Counted from the first letter of the stretch, positions 17,655 to 26,037 are shown. The stretch is DNA of 64,000 nucleotides from Saccharococcus thermophilus (GCF_011761475.1 NZ_JAASRS010000001.1:2728001-2792000); one strand, 5' to 3'. Numbers and translations: made by a program. Notes: generated by a model not told the origin, from the sequence alone.

Positions 17655-18521
17655 TTATCGCTTCATTTTCAGCTTCCGCAAAAATTCCGGGCGCTGCTGT
17701 TTGCGGAAATGTTCTTTAATCATATAGGCGACGCCGAGCTGTTCGTTCGAGCGCGTCACCCAGTCGGCGACTTTTTTCACTTCCGCTGGTGCGTTTCCCA
17801 TCGCAACACCCAAACCGACCGCTTCGATCGCCGGAATGTCGTCGAGACTATCGCCAATGACGACCATTTCTCTTAAAGAAATGCCTAAATGATGTCCAAG
17901 ACGCCGCAAGCCAGCGAGTTTGGACACTCCTTGCGGGACAATTTCCATTTTCCCGTTTGACTGCATAATCATATCAATAGTCGGAAACGCTTTGGCCAGC
18001 ACAGCGGCGGCTTCGTCCCGCTCCGCGTCACTGGCGAAATACACATCGATTTTCGGAACAGCCATCGGCTCATCCATCAGCACGTCGCCAATCGAATCGA
18101 CAAACTGCGTCGGGTAAAAAAACGGATCGCCGGATGATAGCACCGTTCTGACGACTAAATTTTTTTGCACTTTTTTCCGGTTGCCGAGCGAATACCGTTC
18201 ATGTAACAAGCGAATATTGCAATTAAAATTTTCCAAAACCTGTACGATATTAAACGTCCGTTCTTCGGGAATAAGCGCTTCAAACATTTTTTCATTCAAT
18301 GATTTGCCGATGATGGCGCCTTGGAACGTAATGAGGTCGCTCTCTAATTTTAACGCCTTTGCGACTTTCCTTGCCGCGAGCAAATTTCGGCTTGTCAGAA
18401 GCGTGACATATACTCCTTTTTGTTTTACGTATTCGACCGCTTCCTTCGTTTCCCTCTGCAACCGGCCGTTGTTTTTTAAAAGCGTTCCGTCAATATTAAG
18501 AGCAAGCAATTTATAAGCCAC
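17655..18521 (-). CDS. yhaX: YhaX, Cof-type HAD-superfamily protein with altered nucleophile
   Basis: A 288-residue Cof/HAD IIB protein. Motif I reads LLALNIDGTLL, so the usual nucleophile Asp of DxDGT is Asn. Motif II is LLTSRN. Motif III Lys is in GVSKLAGLRRLG. Motif IV is VVIGDSLDDIPAI, where an N or D is usual. The GTG at 18521 has GGGGGAGA upstream. My recollection is that B. subtilis YhaX carries the same Asn. The protein may therefore not be an ordinary phosphatase. Confidence 0.85.
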   Translation of the reverse strand: MAYKLLALNIDGTLLKNNGRLQRETKEAVEYVKQKGVYVTLLTSRNLLAARKVAKALKLESDLITFQGAIIGKSLNEKMFEALIPEERTFNIVQVLENFNCNIRLLHERYSLGNRKKVQKNLVVRTVLSSGDPFFYPTQFVDSIGDVLMDEPMAVPKIDVYFASDAERDEAAAVLAKAFPTIDMIMQSNGKMEIVPQGVSKLAGLRRLGHHLGISLREMVVIGDSLDDIPAIEAVGLGVAMGNAPAEVKKVADWVTRSNEQLGVAYMIKEHFRKQQRPEFLRKLKMKR

Positions 18522-18589
18522 CGCTGTCTCCCCCTTTTGTGAAAAAAGTCGATCTTGCTCGCTTTTTTGTTGCGTCCAGCCGCTATTCG

Positions 18590-18945
18590 CTCCGCCCTCC
18601 AGCGCGTTTCGCGGAGCCAGGATGGCGACATTTCGCCGTTGCCCACAGGACGTGGGCAGCCTTTAGGCGAAATTGGGGCGCCCTCCGCTTTTCTTCCTTG
18701 TCTAGCTTCAGCGCCTAGCCTTCTTCGCCAAATAACCTTCCCCCTCGGGGTGTCAAGCACCCCTGCGGGTGAAGAACATTTGGCTTCGAAGGCTAATCTC
18801 GGCGCTTCCGCTTTTCTTCCTTGTCTAGCTTCGGGCGCCATCGGCTCGCGACGCTTCGGCCCCACTGCGGCGGCGACAGCCTCCTCGTGGGTCCTCCAGC
18901 GCGTGTCGCCGATAAGCAGGCGCCCTCCGCTTTTCTTCCTATCAC
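18590..18945. repeat. Cluster of three fold-back repeat modules with shared borders
   Basis: A gene-free, GC-rich stretch. A border sequence of about 25-38 bases (GCGCC..CCGCTTTTCTTCC..TTGTCTAGCTTC..GCGCC) occurs at 18679-18714 and 18801-18839, with a truncated copy at 18919-18940. Between borders lie three different palindromic modules: 18595-18678 (GCCCAC/GTGGGC inside GGCGAAAT arms), 18711-18804 (AGCC-TTCG, GCCAAAT/ATTTGGC arms) and 18836-18922 (ATCGGC/GCCGAT arms). The open frames across it look artefactual. From memory, similar borders are scattered through Bacillaceae genomes; I know no name for them. Confidence 0.8.
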
Positions 18946-18969
18946 TTCATAGCTATGATAAAACGGACA

Positions 18970-18996
18970 AAAAAAGAACACTCAATATGAGTGTTC
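18970..18996 (-). terminator. Terminator of yheA
   Basis: GAACACTCA / TGAGTGTTC stem followed on the minus strand by TTTTTTT. Confidence 0.85.
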
Positions 18997-19001
18997 GGGC
19001 A

Positions 19002-19361
19002 TCATTCCGTTTCCATGAAAGAACGGTACAGCTCCTCGAGCGGTTTCATCGCAATTTGCTGGATGTCAGCCAAGACCATACTCATCCGCTGTTCGAGCGC
19101 CATCAGCTGCGAGAGTTTTGCGTTCTGTTGGGCGAGCATCATCGCTTTTTGCGCGTGTTCCACTTCTTCCGGCAAAATTTCCGCTCCGGTCATCTGTTTT
19201 TCGTGAAGCCGCATTTGCACATCGCGGAAATTGGTAAATAGGCGGTATGCCGTTTCATCGTGGCGCACCGCTTCGTACGCCTGCTTTAACTGCTGAAAAT
19301 CGCTGCTTGCGCGGATCGCTTTCTCCAGCTGCTCGGCAATGGCATATAGTTGATTGGACAT
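19002..19361 (-). CDS. yheA: YheA, YlbF/YmcA-family helical protein
   Basis: A 119-residue all-helical protein of the YlbF/YmcA (DUF964) family. It has the typical block ETAYRLFTNFRDVQMRLHEK and C-terminal MKPLEELYRSF. Paralogues YlbF and YmcA work with YaaT in RNase Y-linked regulation, but YheA itself is uncharacterised. ATG at 19361 follows TTAGGAGG. In B. subtilis it neighbours yheB, yheC and yheD, as it does here. Confidence 0.9.
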   Translation of the reverse strand: MSNQLYAIAEQLEKAIRASSDFQQLKQAYEAVRHDETAYRLFTNFRDVQMRLHEKQMTGAEILPEEVEHAQKAMMLAQQNAKLSQLMALEQRMSMVLADIQQIAMKPLEELYRSFMETE

Positions 19362-19453
19362 AAAAAAGCCTCCTAATAGAAAAGTAACGTATCACTATCA
19401 TAACGTATGCACCGGAAAAAAGCGATATGACTAACAAAAAACAAAGGAAAATC

Positions 19454-19580
19454 TTACAGCCATAAACCGATGATCCCTCCTAGCAGCGCACCTAAATACA
19501 TAATCAGCTTGAAAGTTCGTCACTCCGCCATCAGCGCCCCCCGACCGCAATCATTAATAGCAAATAAAAATAGTTTCCAT
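19454..19580 (-). pseudogene. yheB: Decayed remnant of yheB (DUF445 membrane protein)
   Basis: Minus strand: AAGGGGAG then ATG at 19580, with YFYLLLMIAVGG and then, in another frame, GGVTNF. This is the typical N-terminus and GG(x)TN motif of DUF445 proteins. It joins directly to KLIMYLGALLGGIIGLWL and a stop, the typical DUF445 C-terminus. About 350 internal residues are missing and at least two frame changes separate the pieces. YheB is the expected neighbour between yheA and yheC/D, which supports the reading. Confidence 0.65.
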
Positions 19581-19611
19581 GTTTCTCCCCTTTCACGCCT
19601 ATAAGGTAATC

Positions 19612-19639
19612 ACCAAAATTAGGCAAACATCATACGATA
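19612..19639 (+). promoter_or_regulatory. Probable SigK promoter of the YheC/D cluster
   Basis: AC (19612-19613), 17 bases, CATACGATA (19631-19639), matching the SigK consensus AC-N16/17-CATANNNTA. It suggests mother-cell expression late in sporulation. It overlaps a long inverted repeat (TTAGGCAAA 19619-19627 / TTTGCCTAA 19651-19659). Confidence 0.5.
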
Positions 19640-19703
19640 CGATATAAACATTTGCCTAACTTTTATAGGGCTTGCATGACGAAAGCGCAAATGAGGGAGA
19701 ACG

Positions 19704-20792
19704 ATGAACCAGCCGCCAACGGTCGCCGTGTTGACAGAAATTTTCGAGAAGGATTCGCACGTTCATTTCGGATCGATTCACGATTTTTGCGAGGAATTAG
19801 CGAATTATAGCATGCAGCGCCAGTCGATTTTCTATGTGACGTCTTTGTCGATGTATGTAAAGAACGAAAAGAGCGGCTACCGCTGGATCGAGGGGGAATG
19901 GAGAAAAACGGAAGTCCCCCCTGCGAACGTAATCTATAACCGCCTCCACTCACGAAAGTCCGAACATTCCTATTTATTTGATCAGCTGATCGAAAAACTG
20001 AAAGACGAGCGCATTCTTATGTTTAATCATCGCTTTTTGCATAAATGGGAAGTACATCAATATTTAGCAAACCATTCGTACTTGCATCCTTATTTGCCGA
20101 AAACGGAATTATTCAGGGATAAGCAAACGCTTGACAGCTTTTTCACACAATTCCCCGTCGTATTTATTAAACCGATTCACGGCAGTCAAGGCCGGCATAT
20201 TTTTCGCATTGAAAAAAAGGAAAACGGGTTCCTCCTTGACTACTCGACGTCAATGAAAGACGCGGTGCAGCAATATGCTTCTACTTCGGCGCTGTTTGCC
20301 TCCTTAAAAGAGCGGCTAAAGTCAGCGGCAGTCATTCAGCAAGGAATCGATATGAAAACGATCGACGGGCGGCCGATCGATTTCCGTCTCTTGTGCCACC
20401 GCGTCCATGACAGCGAATGGCGGGTGACATCGGCCATCGCACGTATGGCGAAGCAAGAACAGTTTGTCGCCAACCTTGCCCGCGGCGGGGAAATCGTTCC
20501 AATCGACAAGGTACTGCAACAATGGTATGAGCGAAAGAAAGCATTTCAACAAAAAATGCTGCTAAAAGACATCGCCATCGAAGCGGCGACTGTTTTAGCC
20601 AGTGAAACGGAAGGATTGTATGGGGAATTTGGCATTGATCTAGCGATAGATCAAGAACATAAACCATGGATTATTGAAGTGAACACGAAACCATCGAAAC
20701 AGACCGACATGGTGGCATCGAAACGCTTTATTCGCCCATCGGCGAAAGCCGTTATCGACTATTGTCTGTCACTGATCGACGAAAAGGAGTGA
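19704..20792 (+). CDS. YheC/YheD-type ATP-grasp protein 1
   Basis: A 362-residue protein of the spore-coat-associated YheC/YheD family. The N-terminal family motif is NVIYNRLHSRK and the middle motif is HKWEVHQYL. The ATP-grasp domain (about 130-355) has the ATP-binding Lys in VFIKPIHGSQGRHIF, DFRLLCHR, and metal ligands in FGIDLAIDQ and IIEVNTKPSK. All key residues are present, so it should be an active ligase, but the substrates are unknown. ATG at 19704 has GAGGGAGAACG upstream. First of four consecutive genes. Confidence 0.85.
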   Translation: MNQPPTVAVLTEIFEKDSHVHFGSIHDFCEELANYSMQRQSIFYVTSLSMYVKNEKSGYRWIEGEWRKTEVPPANVIYNRLHSRKSEHSYLFDQLIEKLKDERILMFNHRFLHKWEVHQYLANHSYLHPYLPKTELFRDKQTLDSFFTQFPVVFIKPIHGSQGRHIFRIEKKENGFLLDYSTSMKDAVQQYASTSALFASLKERLKSAAVIQQGIDMKTIDGRPIDFRLLCHRVHDSEWRVTSAIARMAKQEQFVANLARGGEIVPIDKVLQQWYERKKAFQQKMLLKDIAIEAATVLASETEGLYGEFGIDLAIDQEHKPWIIEVNTKPSKQTDMVASKRFIRPSAKAVIDYCLSLIDEKE

Positions 20793-20798
20793 GTCGCC

Positions 20799-21866
20799 TT
20801 GATCTCTCTTGGATTTATCACGATTGAGGAACAACAAGAAATGGAATACTGTACGGAAATCGCAAAGCGAGCCAGCCGTTACGGCATTGCCGTCTACCGC
20901 TTTACTCCACTTGATATCGACCCGCTAACGGAAAAAGTCCATGGCCGCTCTTTTGATGAAAAAAGGCAAGCATGGACAGAAAGCACATTTGATATTCCAT
21001 CGTTTTTATACGACCGCTGCTTTTACCGTTCCGATATCCGTTCGAAAAAATGCAAGCCAATCATGCAATGGCTGAAACAACGGCCGGATCTTGTCTTTTT
21101 AGGATACGGATTCCCAGGCAAATGGGACGTATATGAGAAAATGATCGAGCATCCGCTGCTGTCCCCGTACGTGCCGAAAACTGCCCGTTTGCAGTCGGCT
21201 GCCGACATTTTGCACATGATTCGCCGCGAGCAAGCGATCATTTGCAAACCGGAACACGGAGCGGGCGGTCGTGGCATTTATGTCATCCAAAAAATGGACG
21301 GGAAGCTTCATATTTGCGATGCATCCGGGCAAACCACCGCTTTGGTCGAACAAAAAAGCAAACTGGAACAATGGACCACTGCATTATTGCAGCACCATTC
21401 CTATTTGATCCAGCCGTTTTTGCCGTTGCAGACAAAAGCAAACGAACCATTTGACGTCCGTTTCCTGTTCCAAAAAGATGGAACCGGCAAATGGATAGAG
21501 CGGTGCCGCGCCGTGCGGGTCGGGCGGCCGGGGACATTTATTGCCAATGTCCGCGCCGGTGCCGACGTTTGTGATTTTTCCGAATGGATTCGTTCCTTTC
21601 CTGCTTCACCACGTGTTTTGATTATCGATGGCATCGAAACCATTATTCGTGCCCTTCCATCCTACATGGATGAACAATTCGGCCCTCTTTTCGAATTAGG
21701 GATTGATATTGGCATTACGGAAGAAGGCGCTGTATGGATCATCGATGTCAATTCCAAGCCAGGAAGAAAGATTGTGGACGTGCTTCATCCTGACAAAAAG
21801 GACGACGTATATGAAGCGCCGCTGCAATATTGTTTGTTTCTTGCCAACGAGGTGAATATCTTATGA
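20799..21866 (+). CDS. YheC/YheD-type ATP-grasp protein 2
   Basis: A 355-residue paralogue: SFLYDRCFYR (in place of YNR), GKWDVYEKM, then ATP-grasp with ICKPEHGAGGRGIYVI, FDVRFLFQ and LGIDIGITEEG..IIDVNSKPGR. Starts 6 bases after the preceding stop; the start codon is TTG or ATG after AAAAGGAGTG. The next gene overlaps its stop as ATGA. Shorter and more divergent than the flanking copies. Sporulation role inferred from family and from the promoter ahead of the cluster. Confidence 0.82.
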   Translation: MISLGFITIEEQQEMEYCTEIAKRASRYGIAVYRFTPLDIDPLTEKVHGRSFDEKRQAWTESTFDIPSFLYDRCFYRSDIRSKKCKPIMQWLKQRPDLVFLGYGFPGKWDVYEKMIEHPLLSPYVPKTARLQSAADILHMIRREQAIICKPEHGAGGRGIYVIQKMDGKLHICDASGQTTALVEQKSKLEQWTTALLQHHSYLIQPFLPLQTKANEPFDVRFLFQKDGTGKWIERCRAVRVGRPGTFIANVRAGADVCDFSEWIRSFPASPRVLIIDGIETIIRALPSYMDEQFGPLFELGIDIGITEEGAVWIIDVNSKPGRKIVDVLHPDKKDDVYEAPLQYCLFLANEVNIL

Positions 21867-23212
21867 CCTATTCATTAATGATTCAGGAAAAAGAAGAAAA
21901 TACAATCTATCTTCCATCCGCCGTTTCCCTCTCCGGGCAGACGATGGCGGCGTTTGGAAGCGTCTCTACCCCTTGCCGATTTGTTTCCTCTCCTCTTTTA
22001 GACAAACACATTATCGTGACAAGTGACGTAGTAAAGCGCTTGTACATTCCGTTTGCCGCGGACGTCCACCTCATTCTCGATGACGATACCGTTCATCTCG
22101 GTCCGCTCGTTGGCATTTTTACCGCCGGGTTTACGAAATCGCCGCTTCGTCCTGTTGGAAAACGGAGCTTCTTCTTTGCGAAATTGCTCTCCCAAGAGAA
22201 GAAAGTCGGCGGGTTTGCTTTTCTGTTTGGCGCCCATCATATCCATTGGGAAACCGGAACGGTAACCGGCTATTTTTATACGGAAAGCGGCTGGATGCAG
22301 CGGGAAGTACCGCTGCCGACCGTCATTTATAACCGCCTGCCAAACCGCCGCATTGAAAACAGCGAAACATTCCAAATGATTAAAGAAACGCTAAAAAATC
22401 AATATGGCATTCCTTGGTTTAATGAAAACTTTTTCAATAAATGGGAAGTATACTGCCTGTTAAAAGAGCATCCGCACTCCCGGCCCTATCTTCCCGATAC
22501 TTCGCTTCATCCTACCGCGGAAACTGTTCAATACTTTTTAGACCGTTATGGCGAAGCATATTTAAAACCAGCCAACGGCAGCCTTGGTTTTGGCATTTAC
22601 CATCTTGTAAAGAAAAATGGCCAATACGAATGCCGGTTTCGCGACGAACATGGATACAACCGGATACGCACCTTTCCGACATTATCTTCGCTATGGCAAC
22701 ACCTATTTTCACATCAAAAATGGGATCATTATATTATCCAGCAAGGGATTCAACTCATTGAAGTCAACGGCAGAAAAGTCGATTTCCGCATTCATACGAA
22801 TAAAAATGAGCAAGGCGCTTGGCAAGTAAGTGCGATCGCGGCAAAAATCGCCGGAAAGCGAAGCGTAACCACCCATATGAACAACGGCGGCATTGTGAAA
22901 ACAATGGAAGAAATTTTTCCTGATGCCTCCGTCCGCCAGCGTATTCTCAAGCGGCTGCATGACGTTGCTCTCACGCTAAGCCGCGGCCTTGAAGAGCAGA
23001 TGGGCATCACGATCGGCGAAATTGGCTTTGACATCGGTCTTGACCAAAAGCATCGTATCTGGATGTTTGAAGCCAATTCCAAACCGGGAAGATCGATTTT
23101 TAAACATCCAAAGCTAAAGCAAGATGATGAGCGGACCGCGATGCTTTCCCTTGCTTATGCTGTCTATTTAAGCAAAAAAATCATTGCCGAGCCAGAGGCG
23201 TTATTGCAATGA
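21863..23212 (+). CDS. YheC/YheD-type ATP-grasp protein 3 (long form)
   Basis: A 449-residue member with an extra N-terminal beta-rich domain (about 1-85) ending in the YheC/D motif VHLGPLVGIFTAGF. Then come TVIYNRLPNRR, NKWEVYCLL and a complete ATP-grasp (AYLKPANGSLGFGIY, VDFRIHTNK, EIGFDIGLD..MFEANSKPGR). ATG at 21863 overlaps the previous stop and has GAGGTGA 7 bases upstream; the longer frame to 21830 is not needed. Translationally coupled on both sides. Confidence 0.87.
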   Translation: MTYSLMIQEKEENTIYLPSAVSLSGQTMAAFGSVSTPCRFVSSPLLDKHIIVTSDVVKRLYIPFAADVHLILDDDTVHLGPLVGIFTAGFTKSPLRPVGKRSFFFAKLLSQEKKVGGFAFLFGAHHIHWETGTVTGYFYTESGWMQREVPLPTVIYNRLPNRRIENSETFQMIKETLKNQYGIPWFNENFFNKWEVYCLLKEHPHSRPYLPDTSLHPTAETVQYFLDRYGEAYLKPANGSLGFGIYHLVKKNGQYECRFRDEHGYNRIRTFPTLSSLWQHLFSHQKWDHYIIQQGIQLIEVNGRKVDFRIHTNKNEQGAWQVSAIAAKIAGKRSVTTHMNNGGIVKTMEEIFPDASVRQRILKRLHDVALTLSRGLEEQMGITIGEIGFDIGLDQKHRIWMFEANSKPGRSIFKHPKLKQDDERTAMLSLAYAVYLSKKIIAEPEALLQ

Positions 23213-24384
23213 CCGTCGTTCACTACAGTCAAGACAGAGACATATGGTTTCATCAAGACCGCGGCCGCACCTACACGTTTGGTTGCAATGGATTACTGTC
23301 GTTTTCTAACGATACGCCATCGTTCTCCTTTTCGATAAAAGAGAAAAACGGAAAAATCGGGCCACTCGTCGGCATCATGGTTAGTGAATCATCCATTCCG
23401 GCCCTGCTCAACAGAAAAAAGCGCTATATCGAACTGATCTCCCATTGCCTGCAAGAAGCCGGGGGAATCGGCGTCGTGTGTCCGATCAGCGCGATTGGTG
23501 AACATACCGTTCACGGATATGTATTCGTTCCAGCGTTCGATCGATGGGTACCCGTTACCGCCCCGCTTCCCAATGTGTTTTATAACCGCATCAAAAGCAG
23601 GCGGGAAGAAAAATCAGCTGTATTCCAACAGACCGTTTCTCTTTTCGAAAGGCTCCGCATCCCCTTTTTTAACCGTACTTTTTTTACAAAATGGGAAGTA
23701 TATGAGACGCTCGCGAAAAATGAACGGTTGCGATCCCATTTGCCGCATACGGTGCCAGCGTTGCATATCGATGACATCCGAAACATGCTGCAAACGTACG
23801 GAAGCGTCTATGTGAAGCCAAACGACGGGGCAAAAGGAAAAGGGATTTTCCGCCTCACCAATTCTCTGTTATCGAAAACCATTCTTTACGAGCACATCAA
23901 CGGCCAAAAAACGATCGTCTCCCTTGACGAACTGGCGCCGCTTTTGGAGGAGACACGCTACATTGCCCAGCAAGCGATCGATGCCGACACATGGAACGGG
24001 CGACGCTATGATTTGCGCGTTCTCGTTCATTATAAACACGGCAGCTATATCATCAGCGGCATCGGCGTCCGGTTGGCACAAACGCAGCAGCTGACGACCC
24101 ACGTCTTCAACGGTGGAACGATTTTGCCATATTCCGAAGTAAAGCAGCGCGTCGACGAAAAAGCGCTGCACAGTCTCCTTGCCGCCTGCGGAAAAGAAAT
24201 AAGCGGCCGTTTCGGTTTTGTCGGCGAGTTTTCCGCCGATATCGGCGTCAGCAAAAACGGCACATTGTACGTATATGAGCTCAACGCCAAACCGATGATT
24301 TTTGACGAACCGGATATTCGGCAAAGCGGCGCGAAACAACTTATCTCTCTATTTGCTGAACTAGCTGGCTTTGCGCCATCGTAA
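23209..24384 (+). CDS. YheC/YheD-type ATP-grasp protein 4
   Basis: A 391-residue member with the N-terminal domain (KIGPLVGIMVSES), FYNRIKSRR, TKWEVYETL and ATP-grasp (VYVKPNDGAKGKGIF, YDLRVLVHY, EFSADIGVS..YELNAKP). ATG overlaps the previous stop (ATGA). Its last 44 bases overlap, tail to tail, a gene on the other strand. With genes 1-3 it forms a single transcription unit of ATP-grasp paralogues. Confidence 0.86.
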   Translation: MTVVHYSQDRDIWFHQDRGRTYTFGCNGLLSFSNDTPSFSFSIKEKNGKIGPLVGIMVSESSIPALLNRKKRYIELISHCLQEAGGIGVVCPISAIGEHTVHGYVFVPAFDRWVPVTAPLPNVFYNRIKSRREEKSAVFQQTVSLFERLRIPFFNRTFFTKWEVYETLAKNERLRSHLPHTVPALHIDDIRNMLQTYGSVYVKPNDGAKGKGIFRLTNSLLSKTILYEHINGQKTIVSLDELAPLLEETRYIAQQAIDADTWNGRRYDLRVLVHYKHGSYIISGIGVRLAQTQQLTTHVFNGGTILPYSEVKQRVDEKALHSLLAACGKEISGRFGFVGEFSADIGVSKNGTLYVYELNAKPMIFDEPDIRQSGAKQLISLFAELAGFAPS

Positions 24385-24742
24385 AAAATAAGCGGCTGTA
24401 TTGCATCGCTTGCTGCAAAACGTGATCGGTCGCCTTTTGCGCGGCTCCTGACAGCTCTTCTCTTGCTTTCCGGCATAACATTGCTTTTTTCCATTCGTGC
24501 AGACAGAGCCTGTGCAGCAGTTCAGAAGAAAAAGCATGGACCGCCTCTTCCCTTTCGCTTTCTTCATATGTCCCGACAAGCAAATAATGAATGTATTGCC
24601 AAAGTTGATATTGCCGCTTGGCATCTTCTAAATATCGTATAAATTGCTGCCGCCACATTTCCTCCACTGTTTCCATGAGCCGTTCCGCCATTTGGGCGGA
24701 CGTGGCGGTAACCTGCAACAGTTGTTTCACCATGCGTATCAT
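24341..24742 (-). CDS. Conserved-type helical protein of unknown function
   Basis: A 133-residue, almost entirely helical protein (ATSAQMAERLMETVEEMWRQ; AREELSGAAQKATDHVLQQA) without signal peptide or membrane helix. ATG at 24742 has GGAGGG 7 bases upstream; the 12-codon extension lacks one. It converges with and overlaps ATP-grasp gene 4 and is divergent from the small gene at 24844, so it may also belong to sporulation. No family recognised. Confidence 0.6.
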   Translation of the reverse strand: MIRMVKQLLQVTATSAQMAERLMETVEEMWRQQFIRYLEDAKRQYQLWQYIHYLLVGTYEESEREEAVHAFSSELLHRLCLHEWKKAMLCRKAREELSGAAQKATDHVLQQAMQYSRLFFTMAQSQLVQQIER

Positions 24743-24843
24743 CGCCTTTCCCTCCTTACTTGTCCTATCTTTTGCCATATATATGACGAATGTGGATATT
24801 CTATGCTTTTTTCACACAAACTAAAAAACAAGGAGGGAACATC

Positions 24844-25032
24844 ATGATGGAACGAAATGAAAAAGAGCGCCAAGATTCTAAATATGAAGGCCGCGACGAA
24901 TACTATTTGGATATCGATCGAATGATTAATGAAGGCATGGCGGGCGGCTATGTCCACGGACGCGGAGACGCCGTCAATATCGAAGAGGCGCGCGACTTAG
25001 TCAAAGAAGAGCCGCCTCATGAAACAACATAA
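24844..25032 (+). CDS. Small acidic protein, unknown function
   Basis: A 62-residue soluble, acidic protein (EYYLDIDRMINEGMAGGYV; NIEEARDLVKEEPP) that I associate with small Bacillaceae proteins of unknown role. AAGGAGGG lies 6 bases before the ATG pair. Its own strong terminator follows. Confidence 0.7.
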   Translation: MMERNEKERQDSKYEGRDEYYLDIDRMINEGMAGGYVHGRGDAVNIEEARDLVKEEPPHETT

Positions 25033-25041
25033 TAATCATGC

Positions 25042-25082
25042 AAAAAACCGATTTTCCCTGTCGCGGGGAAAATCGGTTTTTT
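25042..25082 (+). terminator. Strong terminator
   Basis: AAAAAACCGATTTTCCC / GGGGAAAATCGGTTTTTT stem with short loop. Confidence 0.9.
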
Positions 25083-25125
25083 GTATTATAATGAAATTAA
25101 CATGAAAAAGAAAGGAAACGTACCG

Positions 25126-26037
25126 ATGCTCAAACGGCTAAAATCTTATTACAAAGACGCGATCGTCATTAACGAACAGGTCGCCGACGCCGCTAGATAT
25201 GAATGGTTTTATACAAAAGAGGGAGATAAAATCGGCATCGATAAACAACGCTTATCCAAACAGGAAAAACAGTTATTATCGATCTTTCTCGCCCCTATTC
25301 TTGACGCAAATCATACGATGAGCGAAGAAGAGCAGGCATGGCAGCGCTGGATCGTGCACGGAGACGCGACGATGCTGCAGCATCTCTCCTCCCTGCCTCC
25401 GTATTGCCGTTTTATTCACTTTCTAACCAAACGCTCAGTCGCAAATAAAGACGACTTCCACGATGTCGTCAGCGGATTGTTCCCTGACCCGATTACGATC
25501 GTTTGGGAGCATGAACACCGCGGCGTCATTATTGAAAAAAAGCAAAAGCAAGCGGCAGAGTCTTTGCCATTTGCTGATATTATCGATACACTGGCAACCG
25601 ATTTTTACGCTACCATTCATTTATTTATCGGACAAATCCATCCGTACGACGATCAGCTTTACGAGTCATTTCGCTATGAAAAGCGTTGCTTCGAGTTAGC
25701 CCAGGCATATATGCCGGAACAGACGGTCTATCAAATGGAAGATGTGATTCCGCTTTTGCTGATTCATGGCCATCCCGAACTGGAAACAATCAAAAAATCG
25801 TTTCCTTTTCTCGAAACATTGGACGATGAATGGCTGCGGATCATGCAAACATTTCTGCAATGCAATCTCAACGTTTCCCTGGCCGCGAAAAAATTATATA
25901 TGCACCGCAACAGCCTGCAATACCGCATTGATAAATTTATTGAAAAAACGGGGATCGATATTAAACATTTTAAAGGGGCGGTAGCCGTTTATTTGGCAAT
26001 ATTGTTGCAGCAATATACAGATCATAAACGTTGCTGA
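25126..26037 (+). CDS. PucR/CdaR-type helix-turn-helix regulator
   Basis: A 303-residue cytoplasmic regulator. Its C-terminus is the PucR/CdaR-type HTH (about 240-300) with the diagnostic LNVSLAAKKLYMHRNSLQYR then IDKFIEKTGIDIKHF. The N-terminal 230 residues match no sensory domain I know. ATG at 25126 has AAAGGA 9 bases upstream. It stands directly before msmX with 164 bases between, so it may control sugar uptake; that link is only positional. Confidence 0.8.
   Translation: MLKRLKSYYKDAIVINEQVADAARYEWFYTKEGDKIGIDKQRLSKQEKQLLSIFLAPILDANHTMSEEEQAWQRWIVHGDATMLQHLSSLPPYCRFIHFLTKRSVANKDDFHDVVSGLFPDPITIVWEHEHRGVIIEKKQKQAAESLPFADIIDTLATDFYATIHLFIGQIHPYDDQLYESFRYEKRCFELAQAYMPEQTVYQMEDVIPLLLIHGHPELETIKKSFPFLETLDDEWLRIMQTFLQCNLNVSLAAKKLYMHRNSLQYRIDKFIEKTGIDIKHFKGAVAVYLAILLQQYTDHKRC

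Noticed and set aside
18590-18945. Possible CRISPR array
   Set aside because: Only two full and one partial border copy, interiors are palindromic and of unequal length, and no cas genes are nearby.
18476-19241. Long open frames on both strands across the repeat cluster (up to 228 codons)
   Set aside because: They lack ribosome sites, are rich in Arg/Pro/Ser as expected from GC-rich palindromes, and overlap the clear yheA gene and the repeat borders.
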